Position numbers and translations under genes: made by a program. The notes beneath the pieces are model-generated. The model saw only the letters and a program-made list of their open reading frames with translations, had not been told where the DNA came from and did not search any database. Shown here one piece after another: positions 46,528 through 55,929 of a stretch of 64,000 nt of DNA. The first letter of the stretch is position 1. Every line of letters starts with the position of its first letter. This DNA is from Periplaneta americana. Its lineage: Eukaryota; Arthropoda; Insecta; Blattodea; Blattidae. The stretch spans positions 178,182,396-178,246,395 of the forward strand of contig NC_091120.1 of NCBI RefSeq assembly GCF_040183065.1, read 5' to 3'.

Positions 46528-47356
46528 CAGTGAAACCTCTCCTTATGGACACCCTCAATTTACGGACACTCCTCATATATGGACACATTTTGATGTCCCA
46601 ACTGAAAAAATATAGAAATAATGATAAATTTAACTCTTGTTTATGGACACTCTCAGACGCGGACATGGACAGCTGTTTCACAGTCCTGAAGATTGCTTTA
46701 CCTCCTGACTGCGGGCAGAACTTGGATTTCAAGATCTAATGTGTTACAAAAATGAAAAACTTAGTTTTGAGAACTGTACAGAAATTCCTTAACATGAAAG
46801 AAGACAATGAGGGTCTCGTAGGCTACCACTAGCCCAGCTGGCTACCCCTTGTTAGCTGGAAGCGGGTAGTTAAAGTCGTTAGCTGGAAGCGGGTGGATAA
46901 ACAAAGTCATAAAATTTAACCAGTCTGATGGGTACAAGGTTCCCGCAATCGTGAAATTATATTCGACACATGATAGGGTTAGTAGGATTATTCCCTTCAC
47001 TTCAATCAGTTATTCTGTTTCGAGAGACTTGGCATCTGAACGTAAAGGTTAAGTTGAAAACTGTAAATTACAGTATAGCATAACTGCAGACCTAGAATAA
47101 AATTGCATGGCACAGTACTGTATTTTTCTTTTTCGGTCTTATCTACTGTAGTTCAAAGTTGCAAAGAATTTACTGCAGTACGGTGTATTTAGAATTAAAC
47201 TACAGTAATACATTTCATTTAAAGCGTGAAGGGATACATAATGCATATTATAAATTTACTGTTACATTAGGGAGCCTCCCTCCCAATAAAGGACACCTCC
47301 CAGATGCGGACAGATTGTTACGTCCCTTTGATGTCTGTAAATGAGAGGTTTCACTG
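46528..47356. mobile_element. Pogo/Tigger-type MITE
   Basis: The ends CAGTGAAACCTCTCCTTATG (46528 on) and GAGAGGTTTCACTG (to 47356) are inverted and flanked by TA (46526-46527, 47357-47358). Repeated GGACACCTCC/ATGGACAC motifs lie inside both arms. No transposase is present. The CAGTGAAACCT terminus is shared with the pogo-type element at 59944-61593. Confidence 0.85.
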
Positions 47357-47574
47357 TACACCCAGCAATAAAAATGCTATGTAGATGAGTTCCGAAATAG
47401 ACTGTATTACTTAAATTAGGAAATTACCCAAAATAAACTGTGTTTTCACCCTACAACCAACTGACTGTACAACAATCCAGGTTGCCAGGCAACGACAGAA
47501 AACAAAAGATGTGAGAACAAATGAATAAGATATATAAACAATTGAATATTCTTTCAAATTTAAGTATCATAATA

Positions 47575-47889
47575 TAGGGGTGCCATTCATTATAAGTTTT
47601 AATGTCAAACTCATTTAGGCCATACTATGATGTTTGAGCTACATGTTAATTTTAACTCACTCCTTTTACTTTTTAACTTTTATTTAAAGCTACATGCTTT
47701 TGTATATTATGATTATGATTAGAATTGGAAATGGGTTTACCCCAACACACCTCAGCCTGAAAGGCTTGATGATTTTGTACATACACCTAAGTAAAAAAAT
47801 GTATGTTTATTGTATACCAATGTAATTTACACAGACCTGAAGATGACTAGTTCTTGGCCGAAAGCATTTGTCCATGCTTCATCGATTAC
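47575..47889 (+). other. Penelope-like 3' flank (hammerhead-like), no coding part
   Basis: CTGAAGA (47837-47843), 16 nt with a weak GAC/GCC-type stem, GAAA (47860-47863), then GCAT-UUGUCC-ATGC, a helix III, followed by TTC. This is the same order as in the other Penelope-like 3' flanks. The sequence from about 47575 may belong to the same unit but has no recognisable frame. The left boundary is a guess. Confidence 0.4.
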
Positions 47890-47893
47890 TATA

Positions 47894-48426
47894 CAGGGTG
47901 GAAGTGAAATAATCTTGCAGATTGAAAGGGATGATAGGGTATATGTAAATGAATAGAAAAACTTACATTACGTTTTATGATTAAATGCACAGTTAACTAG
48001 AAAATTAAGTTTGAAGTTTCAGCAGTCCGGCAACATCGTCGCTAATACACTCGTAATAAAGATGTAAGAGGTCAATGAACTTGGCAAGTCTCCATACGTA
48101 AGCTGCCATGATGTTGACACTCGCTCACTTCATGCAATGGCTTGAAATTAGGGGTTTTTAAAATTAAATTTACACGAAAACCGTTCACACTATTGAAATA
48201 CGTCAGAGGGATAAATTATTCTTTATTAGATTTCCTATCGATATGGACAAAAATCACGATCCTACCCACAATAGTTACCGAATAAGAAATTGTTAAACAT
48301 TTGGGAAAAAACTTTTTTCTGAAAAAAACTATGAACTTTCCACCAATATGATATTATAGTTTTTTGTTACATGCAACATGAACCATTCACTCTGGAAATC
48401 TGTAAGACTATTTCACTTTCACCCTG
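47894..48426. mobile_element. MITE ending CAGGGTGGAAGTGAAAT, TA target
   Basis: CAGGGTGGAAGTGAAATAAT then CTTGCAGATT (47894 on) matches the reverse complement of 48398-48426 with few differences. TA lies on both sides. A decayed relative lies at 40145-40765. The right end abuts the left 132-bp repeat that brackets the LINE copy. Confidence 0.82.
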
Positions 48427-48429
48427 TAT

Positions 48430-48562
48430 AATGGTTTGCTAATATATTATTTCAGAAATAAGTTTTTAGACTGAAAAAAATGTTAAATATCTATTGTACT
48501 ATATCGTAACTTATCTGTAAATATGACATTAAAATTTCCCTTATTCAAATTAAAATATGTAC
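48430..48562. repeat. Direct repeat, left copy, bracketing a LINE
   Basis: Starts AATGGTTTGCTAATATATTA and ends AAATTAAAATATGTAC. It matches 49837-49968 across its whole length with about a dozen differences and one 1-nt gap by eye. It ends 2 nt before the LINE's (ACTT)n tail. Confidence 0.9.
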
Positions 48563-49836
48563 ATACTTACTTACTTACATACAGGCTTTTAAGGAACCCG
48601 GAGATTCATTGCCGCCCTCACATAAGCCCGCCACTGGTCCCTATCCTGAGCAAGATTAATCCAGTCTCTATCATCATATCCCACCTCCCTCAAATCCATT
48701 TTAATATTATCTTTCCATCTACGTCTCGGCCTCCCCAAAGGTCTTTTTCCCTCCGGCTTCCCAACTAACACTCTATATGCATTTCTGGATTCGACCGTAC
48801 GTGCTACATGCCCAGCCCATCTCAAACGTCTGGATTTAATGTTCCTAATTATATCAGGTAAAGAATACAATGCATGCAGTTCTGTGTTGTGTAACTTTCT
48901 CCATTCTCCTGTAACTTCATCCCTCTTAGCCCCAAATATTTTCCTAAGCACATTATTCTCAAACACCCTTAATCTCTGTTCCTCTCTCAAAGTGAGAGTC
49001 CAAGTTTTACAACCATAAAGAACAACCGGTAATATAACTGTTTTATAAATTCTAACTTTCAGATTTTTTTACAGCAGACTGGATGATAAAAGTTTCTCAA
49101 CCGAATAATAACAGGCATTTCCCATATTTATTCTGTGTTTAATTTCCTCCCAAGTATCATTTATATTTGTTACTGTTGCTCCAAGATATTTGAACTTCTC
49201 CACCTCTTCAAAAGATAAATTTACAATTTTTATATTTCCATTTCGTACAATATTCTTGTCACGAGACATAATCATATACTTTGTCTTTTTGGGATTTACT
49301 TCCAAACCTATCTCTTTACTTGCTTCCAGTAAAATTCCTGTGTTTTCCCTAATCGTTTGTGGATTTTCTCCTAACATATTCACGTCATCCGCATAGACAA
49401 GCAGCTGATGTAACCCGTTCAATTCCAAACTCTCTCTGTTATCCTGGACTTTCCTAATGGCATACTCTAGAGCAAAGTTAAAAAGTAAAGGTGATAGTGC
49501 ATCTCCTTGCTTTAGCCCACAGTGAATTGGAAACGCATCTGACAGAAACTGACCTATACGAACTCTGCTGTACGTTTCGCTGAGACACATTTTAATTAAT
49601 CAAACTAATTTCTTGGGAATACCAAATTCAATAAGAATATCATATAAAACTTCTCTCTTAACCGAGTCATATGCCTTTTTGAAATCTATGAATAACTGAT
49701 GCACTGTACCCTTATACTCCCATTTTTTCTCCATTATCAGTCGAATACAAAATATCTGGTCAACAGTTGATCTGTTACGCCTAAAACCACACTGATGATC
49801 CCAATAATTTCATCTATATATGGAGTTGATCTTCTC
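48563..49836 (-). pseudogene. LINE family A, second intronic copy with nonsense codons
   Basis: On the minus strand the frame runs from about 49836 (before QCGFRRNRSTVDQIF) to the stop at 48591-48589 without frameshift, but is broken by TGA near 49815, TGA at 49602-49600 and TAA at 49071-49069 (a C-to-A change in CTGTCAAAA relative to the 45-kb copy). It includes [11 protein letters not shown], the YADD box and the RAAMNLRVP end. It extends further 5' than the copy at 45 kb. The flanking repeats are about 132 bp, far longer than the 8-bp duplication of the sister copy. Confidence 0.9.
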
Positions 49837-49968
49837 AATGGTTTGTTAATATATTATTTTAAAAGTAAGTTTTTAGACTGAAAAAATTGTTAAATATCTA
49901 TTGTACTATATCATAACTTATCTATAATATGGCATTAAAATTTCCCTTATTCAAGTTAAAATCTGTAC
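49837..49968. repeat. Direct repeat, right copy, bracketing a LINE
   Basis: It begins immediately after the 5' end of the LINE copy (AATGGTTTGTTAATATATTA) and ends AAGTTAAAATCTGTAC. It is the counterpart of 48430-48562. Confidence 0.9.
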
Positions 49969-50036
49969 GCGTGACTTCTGTTTAATGAGGATTCTTTCAT
50001 GCTTACTGCACTGTGTAGAAAGTAATAAACACTCAC

Positions 50037-50464
50037 CTTATCTTTGAGCTCTGCAAACTGCTTATATGTAATGGAAGTTCCGGTGGCAAGGCCTGGACTG
50101 CGGGCTGAAGGACTCGCCAGGAGGTCGGGGTCTGACATGGAGGAAGGGCTCGTGGAGTCGGCTGCCTGCTTGGCCATGAGGCTGGCCAACACAGGACTGG
50201 TGGACGAGCTCGTGCTGGTCGGCTTCACTGAGGGACTCACAGTGTCCTGTCGTGCCTGCAGCCCGGCCAGCACAGGGCTTGTCGACGGCTTTGAGCGAGA
50301 CTGGCTTATTTCTGCCAGGAGGCGAACAGGATCAGGTGGACTTGCTGAAGACAACGGCCTTGCCTGGGGCGAAACCCTTGCTGGGGAGTCGTGGAACATC
50401 GACTGCGGCCTTGAAGGATGGATCCTCATTGTTACACTAGTTGGGGTTTGCTTCGGTTCAGGAC
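50037..50464 (-). CDS. Penultimate coding exon: Ser/Pro-rich adaptor segment (CIN85/CD2AP-like)
   Basis: The acceptor TTGCTTTCAG ends at 50465; the exon starts with the last two bases of a split codon (phase 1) and encodes 142 codons to the donor AAG|GTGAGT. Protein features: PEPKQTPTSVTMRIHPSRPQ, SMFHDSPARVSPQARPLSSA, then two SPVLA-L-A-Q repeats (SPVLAGLQARQ and SPVLASLMAKQ) separated by Ser/Thr-rich sequence, and TYKQFAELKDK, which starts the coiled coil continued in the next exon. The GC-rich, open and spliceable nature of the exon is clear against the AT-rich flanks. Proline/serine-rich linkers before a C-terminal coiled coil fit CIN85/CD2AP (cindr in flies), which organise actin and membrane traffic. 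No SH3 domain is in the window, so the identity is provisional. Confidence 0.6.
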
Positions 50465-50564
50465 CTGAAAGCAAGACGAAATATCACCACATTGGAGCTA
50501 GTGAATTACAACTCATATCAGGCCATAAAACGAAGCTGTGAAAGAAAGAATAATACTCAGACTG

Positions 50565-50673
50565 CATAGTGAAGGAAGCACTGGAGGAAATGGTGGATGG
50601 AAGAAAAATTCGGAGCAGAAGAAAATATCAGATGTTAGACAACAATAAGATACATGGATCTTATGAGGAGACT
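50565..50673 (+). mobile_element. LINE family B 3' end, part 1
   Basis: GAAGGAAGCACTGGAGGAAA then AGAAAATATCAGATGTTAGA matches the family B C-terminus at 16.7 kb (GAAGGATGCATTGGAAGGAA...). It is interrupted by a MITE after GAGGAGACT and resumes at 51271. Confidence 0.75.
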
Positions 50674-50759
50674 CTAAGGGTGCTATGCACAGACATTTTG
50701 TTAGCCCACGCTACGAGCGTGCTAAACTAGCCCTGGCTATCGACTGATTACTTGTACAG

Positions 50760-50828
50760 GATTCATATCATATCATGTATCATACCATATCATGTCATAT
50801 CATATATCATATCACATCAGATATTTGA
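50760..50828. repeat. (ATATC)n-type microsatellite, left block
   Basis: Irregular CATATCATAT/CATGTCATAT units beginning at the point where the unexpanded copy reads ATACCATATCATGTC. Confidence 0.85.
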
Positions 50829-51060
50829 GTAGCTTAATATCAAAGGCGGACATCTGACCTCAGATCGAAATTTAGATAGCTGTAGATTTTTGTACAATTT
50901 TTCATTCTCTTTCCAGTTATAGTGAAACCACACGCAAACTCTAACAATACATTTATAAAATAAATTGTGTTAAATATTACAAAGAACACTGTGAAATAAA
51001 AAATTGCCTCTAGATCAAAACTATGGAGACGACAGATGTCCGTTTTTGATATTAAACTAC
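50829..51060. mobile_element. Small TIR unit nested in the microsatellite
   Basis: GTAGCTTAATATCAAAGGCG then GACATCTG (50829-50856) is an inverted match to CAGATGTCCGTTTTTGATAT then TAAACTAC (51033-51060), with two or three differences. No coding capacity. The microsatellite continues on both sides. Confidence 0.75.
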
Positions 51061-51182
51061 TATTATATCATATCATATCATATCATATCATATCATATCA
51101 TATCATATATCATATCATATCATATCATATCATATCATATCATATCATATCATATCATATCATATATCATATATCATATCAC
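51061..51182. repeat. (ATATC)n microsatellite, right block
   Basis: About 22 near-perfect five-base units with two ATAT slips, ending CATATCAC where the MITE body resumes. Confidence 0.92.
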
Positions 51183-51270
51183 TAACACTGGTTTATGAAT
51201 ATGAAAAACGTTAGTTCGCTGATCACTCACCGGAAGCCCGTGCTAAGAATGTCTATGAATATGGCCCTAA

Positions 51271-51362
51271 GAGACTAAGAGGAAGGTGGAACATAGGAAA
51301 GAATGGAGAATGCTGGGTTTGCAGAGAAAGACCTACTCTTGGGCACAACATTATGAATGAAT
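51271..51362 (+). mobile_element. LINE family B 3' end, part 2
   Basis: GAGACTAAGAGGAAGGTGGA, AATGCTGGGTTTGC and CTACTCTTGGGCACAACATT then ATGAATGAATG complete the family B 3' terminus after the MITE. Confidence 0.75.
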
Positions 51363-51555
51363 GGGAGCACACACATATGAAGCATGAAGAAGTGATATGT
51401 GGTAGTATATTTATTTTGCCTATAGTTTATTTTTATACACAAGATGTATACAGATATCAAGTGCTTGTTATTCCAAATCTGACCAAAGGTGACCAACGAG
51501 CAGTGATTCAAGTCTTTATAACAAATAACAGGAAGCTCCAGGCTTCCCAGCTTAA

Positions 51556-52256
51556 GGGGTTAGGTACAGCTTACAGCAGTAAAATTTTTGGAAATATTCT
51601 ACATTTTTCCTCCATTACTTATCTTGTACAATAATGAAAATTGGTATGTCTAAACCTCTGTCCTTCTGCTATATGAAACAAAATATTTTTACGTTTAAAA
51701 TAAAATTATTTACATTTTTTTTAATCATAATGGTGGTAGTTCACTGTGCAGTGATCAAGCATTTCACTCATAACTCATAAACTTGTTAACTTTTTCATAT
51801 TCTCTATCTTTTATTTTATTGCTGAAACTCATGTTTACAATATCATGCACTTTCAACTACATTCCTTAATAAATAATATATATATATTTTTTTTATTTTG
51901 TGTAATAGAAAATACTGACATTTGAATCTTTTTGTAAAATGATTTATTTTTTATCAGACGATCTATCGAAGGTAGAGAAGTGATCTTGCATCATATTGTG
52001 GATATGACATACATAAATACACAGAAAGTTGGATAGTTTTTTAGTTATGTGGGAAACGCTTCATCATTGCACAGTTAACTGAATTTTGAAAAAAAGATGT
52101 AAATCATTTTTTTAAATCGTAAAAATATTTTTGTCATATAGCAGAAGGACAGTGTTTTACACATACTTATTTTCATTATTGTACAAGATACAATAATGGA
52201 GGAAAAAAATGTTGAATATTTCCAAAATTTTACTGCTGTAAGCTGTACCTAATCCC
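51556..52256. mobile_element. Long-TIR element with TTAA target duplication
   Basis: TTAA lies at 51552-51555 and 52257-52260. The left arm GGGGTTAGGTACAGCTTACA then GCAGTAAAATTTTTGG (51556 on) and the right arm (to 52256) are inverted copies about 170 bp long. No transposase. TTAA duplication fits piggyBac- or Sola3-type mobilisation. It separates an unassigned left flank from a mariner fragment. Confidence 0.78.
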
Positions 52257-52260
52257 TTAA

Positions 52261-52490
52261 ACCCCTATTCCTCACCACGTGATTTTCATTTGTCTGTACC
52301 CTTAAAGAAAACTCTAAAAGATCACAGATTCTGCACAGGTGATAAAGTGAAGGCCACAATGCTGAAATGGTGTAAGGAATAGACAAGATCTTTTTATAGT
52401 TGGTGTCTTCACACACAATGAGATTCCTATGTGAATATCTATAGTAATTTCTTCTAAGGAAACCTATTGCATGCACGTATCCTTAAACAA
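52261..52490 (+). pseudogene. Mariner-type transposase C-terminal fragment
   Basis: The plus strand reads SPRDFHLSVPLKKTLKDHRF then KVKATMLKWCKE, a stop, and SFYS. This is the motif P-DFHLFGPLKKHL------D-VK-AV--WL of the mariner C-terminus, just after the third catalytic residue. It is broken by stops, and the upstream part is lost at the TTAA element. Confidence 0.65.
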
Positions 52491-52624
52491 TGATCTTTCT
52501 ATATCTATCATACTTCTTAATTATCTTAACCTTTTCCCTCACAACTGGGTATATAAATTCCACCAGTGTCTGGACAGGACTTTTAAACGTAACAAAAGCA
52601 AAATGTACTCATTTATCCTTATGC

Positions 52625-52738
52625 AAACAAAAATATTATAATATAAATATTATAATAATATTAATAATATAATATATTATAATAATAATTATTATTATAT
52701 AATAATATAAATATTATAATAATAATAATATATTATAA
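52625..52738. repeat. AT-only simple sequence
   Basis: Irregular AATATT/ATAATA units, almost free of G and C. It directly precedes a truncated LINE. Confidence 0.85.
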
Positions 52739-53503
52739 ATTTGTCCTGTAAAAGTTTAGGTTTTGTTATGAGAAATTCTTGTAAGTTTAAAGTCAAAACT
52801 ATAATAATTTTGTATAATTCCATTGTTCGATCAAAATTAGAGTATGCTGCTGTTATCTGGAACCCAGTTACTAACAAATATATTCTGTTACTAGAAAAAA
52901 TTCAAAATAAATTTCTAAAATGGTTATATTACAGACTTTATAATGATTATCCTACCTATGAGAGTTATGCTGCAATGCTTCAACATTTTCATTTTACTAA
53001 GTTGCAAATTAGACGAAATTGTCAATCTTTAAACTTTCTTTATAAAATTGTTAACAATAAGTTGGACTGTGTTGGTTTATTTTGTTATATAACATTATAT
53101 GCACCTAAGCTTAAAACGAAATTTCGAAATTTATTTTACATACCAAGGACAAATACTGAATCCCACAAAAATTCCCCAGTTTTCCAGATGTTACAGTTAT
53201 ACAATAAATTACATCCCCATCCGAATGTTGATACTTTCAATATGAATTTCTCTAGATACAGAATTATTTGTTATCATATTTTACAGAATATTGTTATTAG
53301 TTAATTTGAAGCTATTTTCACACCTTATTTCAATTTCTCTTTTTTTCTTTCTCTTATTTCTATTTTGTTTCAGTTTTTAACAAGTGTATGTTTCCTTTTC
53401 CTTGTTTATGTTTTATAAATTAATTTGTTAGTCGTGAACATTGTAATTGGGTTTTTCCTGTTATGTTCAACAACAAATGAATAAATAAAAATAAATAAAA
53501 AAA
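52739..53503 (+). pseudogene. LINE RT C-terminal region (Jockey/CR1-like), 5' truncated, frame open
   Basis: The frame is open from 52741 to a stop at 53302-53304 (187 codons). It contains KSLGFVMRN, IILYNSIVRSKLEYAAVIWN, a LEKIQNKFLKWLYYR block and QIRRNCQSLNFLYKIVNNKL. This is the region following the RT in Jockey/CR1-like LINEs. No RT catalytic block remains. The 3' UTR ends in ATGAATAAATAAAAATAAAT near 53500. The absence of stops suggests it is younger than most copies here. Confidence 0.82.
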
Positions 53504-54170
53504 TATTACTATTTTTAACTCAGACTTTAGAGACATACTTAATATGAAGAATGATTTAAATTTTCAAAACCATTAATCGGTTATCTCTTAGGTAATAACT
53601 TAAGACAAAATAAAATACACCAAAACGTAAAAACACGCAGACATCAGGTAACTGGTGGCATGGCTTTGGTGTTATACCATACCAACGGCGCCACGGAAAA
53701 GGTTAATAAATAACTTTATAAATTGGCTTGAATGGGTTTCATTTGATTAAGACTCAATTTCCGATGTTTAAGATGGCAGAACATGTGTAACAATTGCCCT
53801 GCTTTTGTTTTCATTTCCATAGGAACTCCACTCTGCTGAGAAATTTAGGTTTGTTACTTTTTTTTTAATTTTAGCTTCATTTTGTTTGTATTCTGACTTT
53901 CAATGTTAGTTTGTTTGTGCAGAAAAGGATGATAGGAGCTGTGTATGCTAAAGAAGAAAAGATTAATATTCTGGGACGTGATAGTATCAAATCACTCTAA
54001 GAAAAAACGTTTACATGATCATGTGGCTTATTCCAAACAGTTTCTCAGGCAGAGTTGCTGGAATGTATGCTTGCGAAATTACTGATAAGAAAGAGATTAT
54101 GAGGTAATGCTATTGTTCAAGTGGCAGCAAGATGCCACACTTTTTGCTCATGACTGGCACTTATCATAAG
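53504..54170. other. Unassigned AT-rich DNA
   Basis: No gene or element boundary was recognised. Confidence 0.4.
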
Positions 54171-54240
54171 TTAATTCACTCTGCAACTTGTGAGCGAATA
54201 TTTTCCAACAGCAGGAGAGCACTACCAACAATTAAACTGT
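54171..54240 (+). pseudogene. Possible hAT transposase dimerisation remnant
   Basis: A short frame reads LIHSATCERIFSNSRRALPT then IKL and a stop. In hAT transposases the C-terminal motif is P-TSA-CERSFS-LRR-K. The match is short but the order and spacing fit. Nothing else of the transposase was found. Confidence 0.35.
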
Positions 54241-54540
54241 AAACATACAACATATCTGCATATTCCACATTTGTGAAGATATGTGAGGCATTTCTAACAT
54301 CACTTCTCCCATGTCACTGTCAACAAATACTTACCACTAGCACTAGACAATGTCTCTATGAGCACTCACAACAGCCAACTGACACTTTACATCAATTCCC
54401 GTGCTTCAGATGGTAAAGTATTACATCAACAGAAAAGAAAATATGTGCGTCAAATTCTACGAACTGTTTGAAACACATCTTTACATGCCATTTTCTTAGA
54501 ATGACTAATATTACCTTTCTTCCTAGCACACCCTGTACAA
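54241..54540. other. Unassigned DNA; solitary CACCCTGTA terminus at 54529
   Basis: A GCACACCCTGTAC sequence near 54527-54539 looks like the right end of a TIR transposon, but I found no matching left end. Confidence 0.3.
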
Positions 54541-54647
54541 TATTTCAACATCCCGAATTTAAAAGAAAACTTACAAATTAAACCAAACCCTTTAACTCTA
54601 TTAATTATGGAGTATAATCTAAATTTAACAGAACAAATAATGAAATA

Positions 54648-55430
54648 ATGAAATTGTCTTTAGAGACAATTAATATTAGGTATCCTCCACAAAATTGGCT
54701 TCATTTATACACCGACGGATCCTTGATCTCCAGGAAACAAGGTGTAGGTGTTACATGCTGTCTCTTCTCACTTTATAGATCTCTTGGATATGGAACAACA
54801 AGATTTGATGGAGAAATCATTGCAATAGGTGAAAGTCTCAGGAATCTTCTATGCCACATCAATAAATTTAAAAATGCAGTTATATTGACAGACTCCAAAG
54901 CAACTATTCTATCAATAGTCTCTAGACACACACCTTCATCTCAAACAGCAGAAATAACTAAAATGCTCTCCAAGAAGTATAACATCAGAGCGGTCTTCAA
55001 ATCAGAGAGTACACTCAGCCGAATCCTATCCAACAACAAACCCAAACCCAATTACATGGATACCAGAGACTGCATTTATAACATTCCGTGTGAATGCGGT
55101 CGCGTGTATATAGGTGAAACGAGCAGAGCTCTGTCCACAAGAATTAAGGAGCACAAGTACAACTTCAAACAATGCTTAATAGATAAATCAAGAATAGTAC
55201 AACACAGCTTTGAATCCGGACACAAAATAAAGTGGGAAAATACTTCAATCCTACAAACTGAGCGTTCTCTGACTCAGAGGAAATACAAGGAAGCCGCACA
55301 TATGAGTTTTTCGGACAATGCCATTAGTCAACCTAGTCTAATTCTTCTGGATATTTGGTTACCCATAGTTGAACAAGACATCAGAAATATTCAATACAAA
55401 AGGAAGAATGCTGTCACCAACAACACGTAG
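54648..55430 (+). CDS. Chimeric frame: RNase H N-terminal half fused to Penelope-like GIY-YIG
   Basis: One frame of 260 codons plus stop. Codons 1-107 are the front of an RNase H domain: LHLYTDGSLISRKQGVGVTC (catalytic Asp in YTDGS), RFDGEIIAI (catalytic Glu) and AVILTDSKATILSI (catalytic Asp). At 54970 the frame crosses into a Penelope-like sequence: KKYNIRAVFKSESTLSRIL, then the GIY-YIG domain with IYNIPCECGRVYIGETSR (the paired Tyr motifs), TRIKEHKYNF, a His in IVQHSFESGHKI and ERSLTQRKYKEAAHM (catalytic Glu). Stop at 55428-55430. The RNase H back half (QWIPSHCG) is cut off. No promoter or start context was evaluated, so expression is unknown. It may be no more than an accident of insertion phase. 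Confidence 0.8.
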   Translation: MKLSLETINIRYPPQNWLHLYTDGSLISRKQGVGVTCCLFSLYRSLGYGTTRFDGEIIAIGESLRNLLCHINKFKNAVILTDSKATILSIVSRHTPSSQTAEITKMLSKKYNIRAVFKSESTLSRILSNNKPKPNYMDTRDCIYNIPCECGRVYIGETSRALSTRIKEHKYNFKQCLIDKSRIVQHSFESGHKIKWENTSILQTERSLTQRKYKEAAHMSFSDNAISQPSLILLDIWLPIVEQDIRNIQYKRKNAVTNNT

Positions 55431-55929
55431 ACCACCTGGGATCATCTCCACCACCATTAGACAACGCAACCTAATGTTGCAGCTTAGTAATTAGTAGTAG
55501 TGTCTGCTACCGCTAGGTGGCAGTAGTAGTTTTTATCTTGTCCTTTGTTACTAGTTTTTTATTTTTTTATCTTTCTATTATTTTTATCGCGGTATCATAA
55601 CACTTGTTCATTTTTTCAGTTCCCCATCCCCTCCTTTTGTGTGTTTTTCATCAATTTTTAGCCACTTCACGCCCATCTTCTTTATCCCGTTTGGTTTTAG
55701 TGCCAACATACTACAAATGACTTCGGGTCTTTCTTAATTATAATCTCCACCGAAGCCAGGAATCGATGATCAGTCATACGTATGTAACGATCCCAACAAT
55801 AGGTTTTTTCTCTTCTCTCCTTCCTTCCACCTGAAGACGAAGGGAGAACCACCCTTCGAAACATTGTGTCTTAATTTTTTGATTGTGACAACCAGCAATG
55901 GAAAAAGTCCAAACCCCTCACCTAAACAT
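54971..55929 (+). mobile_element. Penelope-like element, 3' fragment with 12-bp TSD
   Basis: TAAAATGCTCTC is exact at 54959-54970 and 55930-55941. The insert starts in the linker between RT and nuclease and holds a full GIY-YIG domain. Its 3' flank has CTGAAGA (55831-55837), a perfect GAAGGG/CCCTTC stem and GAAAC (55858-55862), followed by CATTG that can pair with CAATG near 55894. The lineage differs from the elements at 18 and 27 kb. It is 5' truncated. Confidence 0.9.

Larger units (their letters stand above)
45115..50036 (-). other. Phase 0 intron (about 4.9 kb) filled with transposons
   Basis: Donor AAG|GTGAGT at 50037/50036 and acceptor AG at 45116-45115. It contains an RT fragment, two LINE family A copies on the same strand as the gene, a pogo-type MITE, a Penelope-like 3' flank and another MITE. 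Confidence 0.7.
50674..51270. mobile_element. MITE with expanded (ATATC)n core, second copy of the 26.7-kb family
   Basis: Left part (50674-50770: CTAAGGGTGCTATGCACAGA, GCTACGAGCGTGCTAAACTA) and right part (51183-51270: TAACACTGGTTTATGAATAT to ATGGCCCTAA) match the 195-bp copy at 26709-26903. GAGACT is duplicated at 50668-50673 and 51271-51276, inside LINE family B. The extra 400 bp are ATATC-type microsatellite plus a nested TIR unit. Confidence 0.85.

Noticed and set aside
50044..50541. 165-codon frame on the plus strand
   Set aside because: It is antisense to the spliced Ser/Pro-rich exon, and GC-rich exons often leave open shadow frames.
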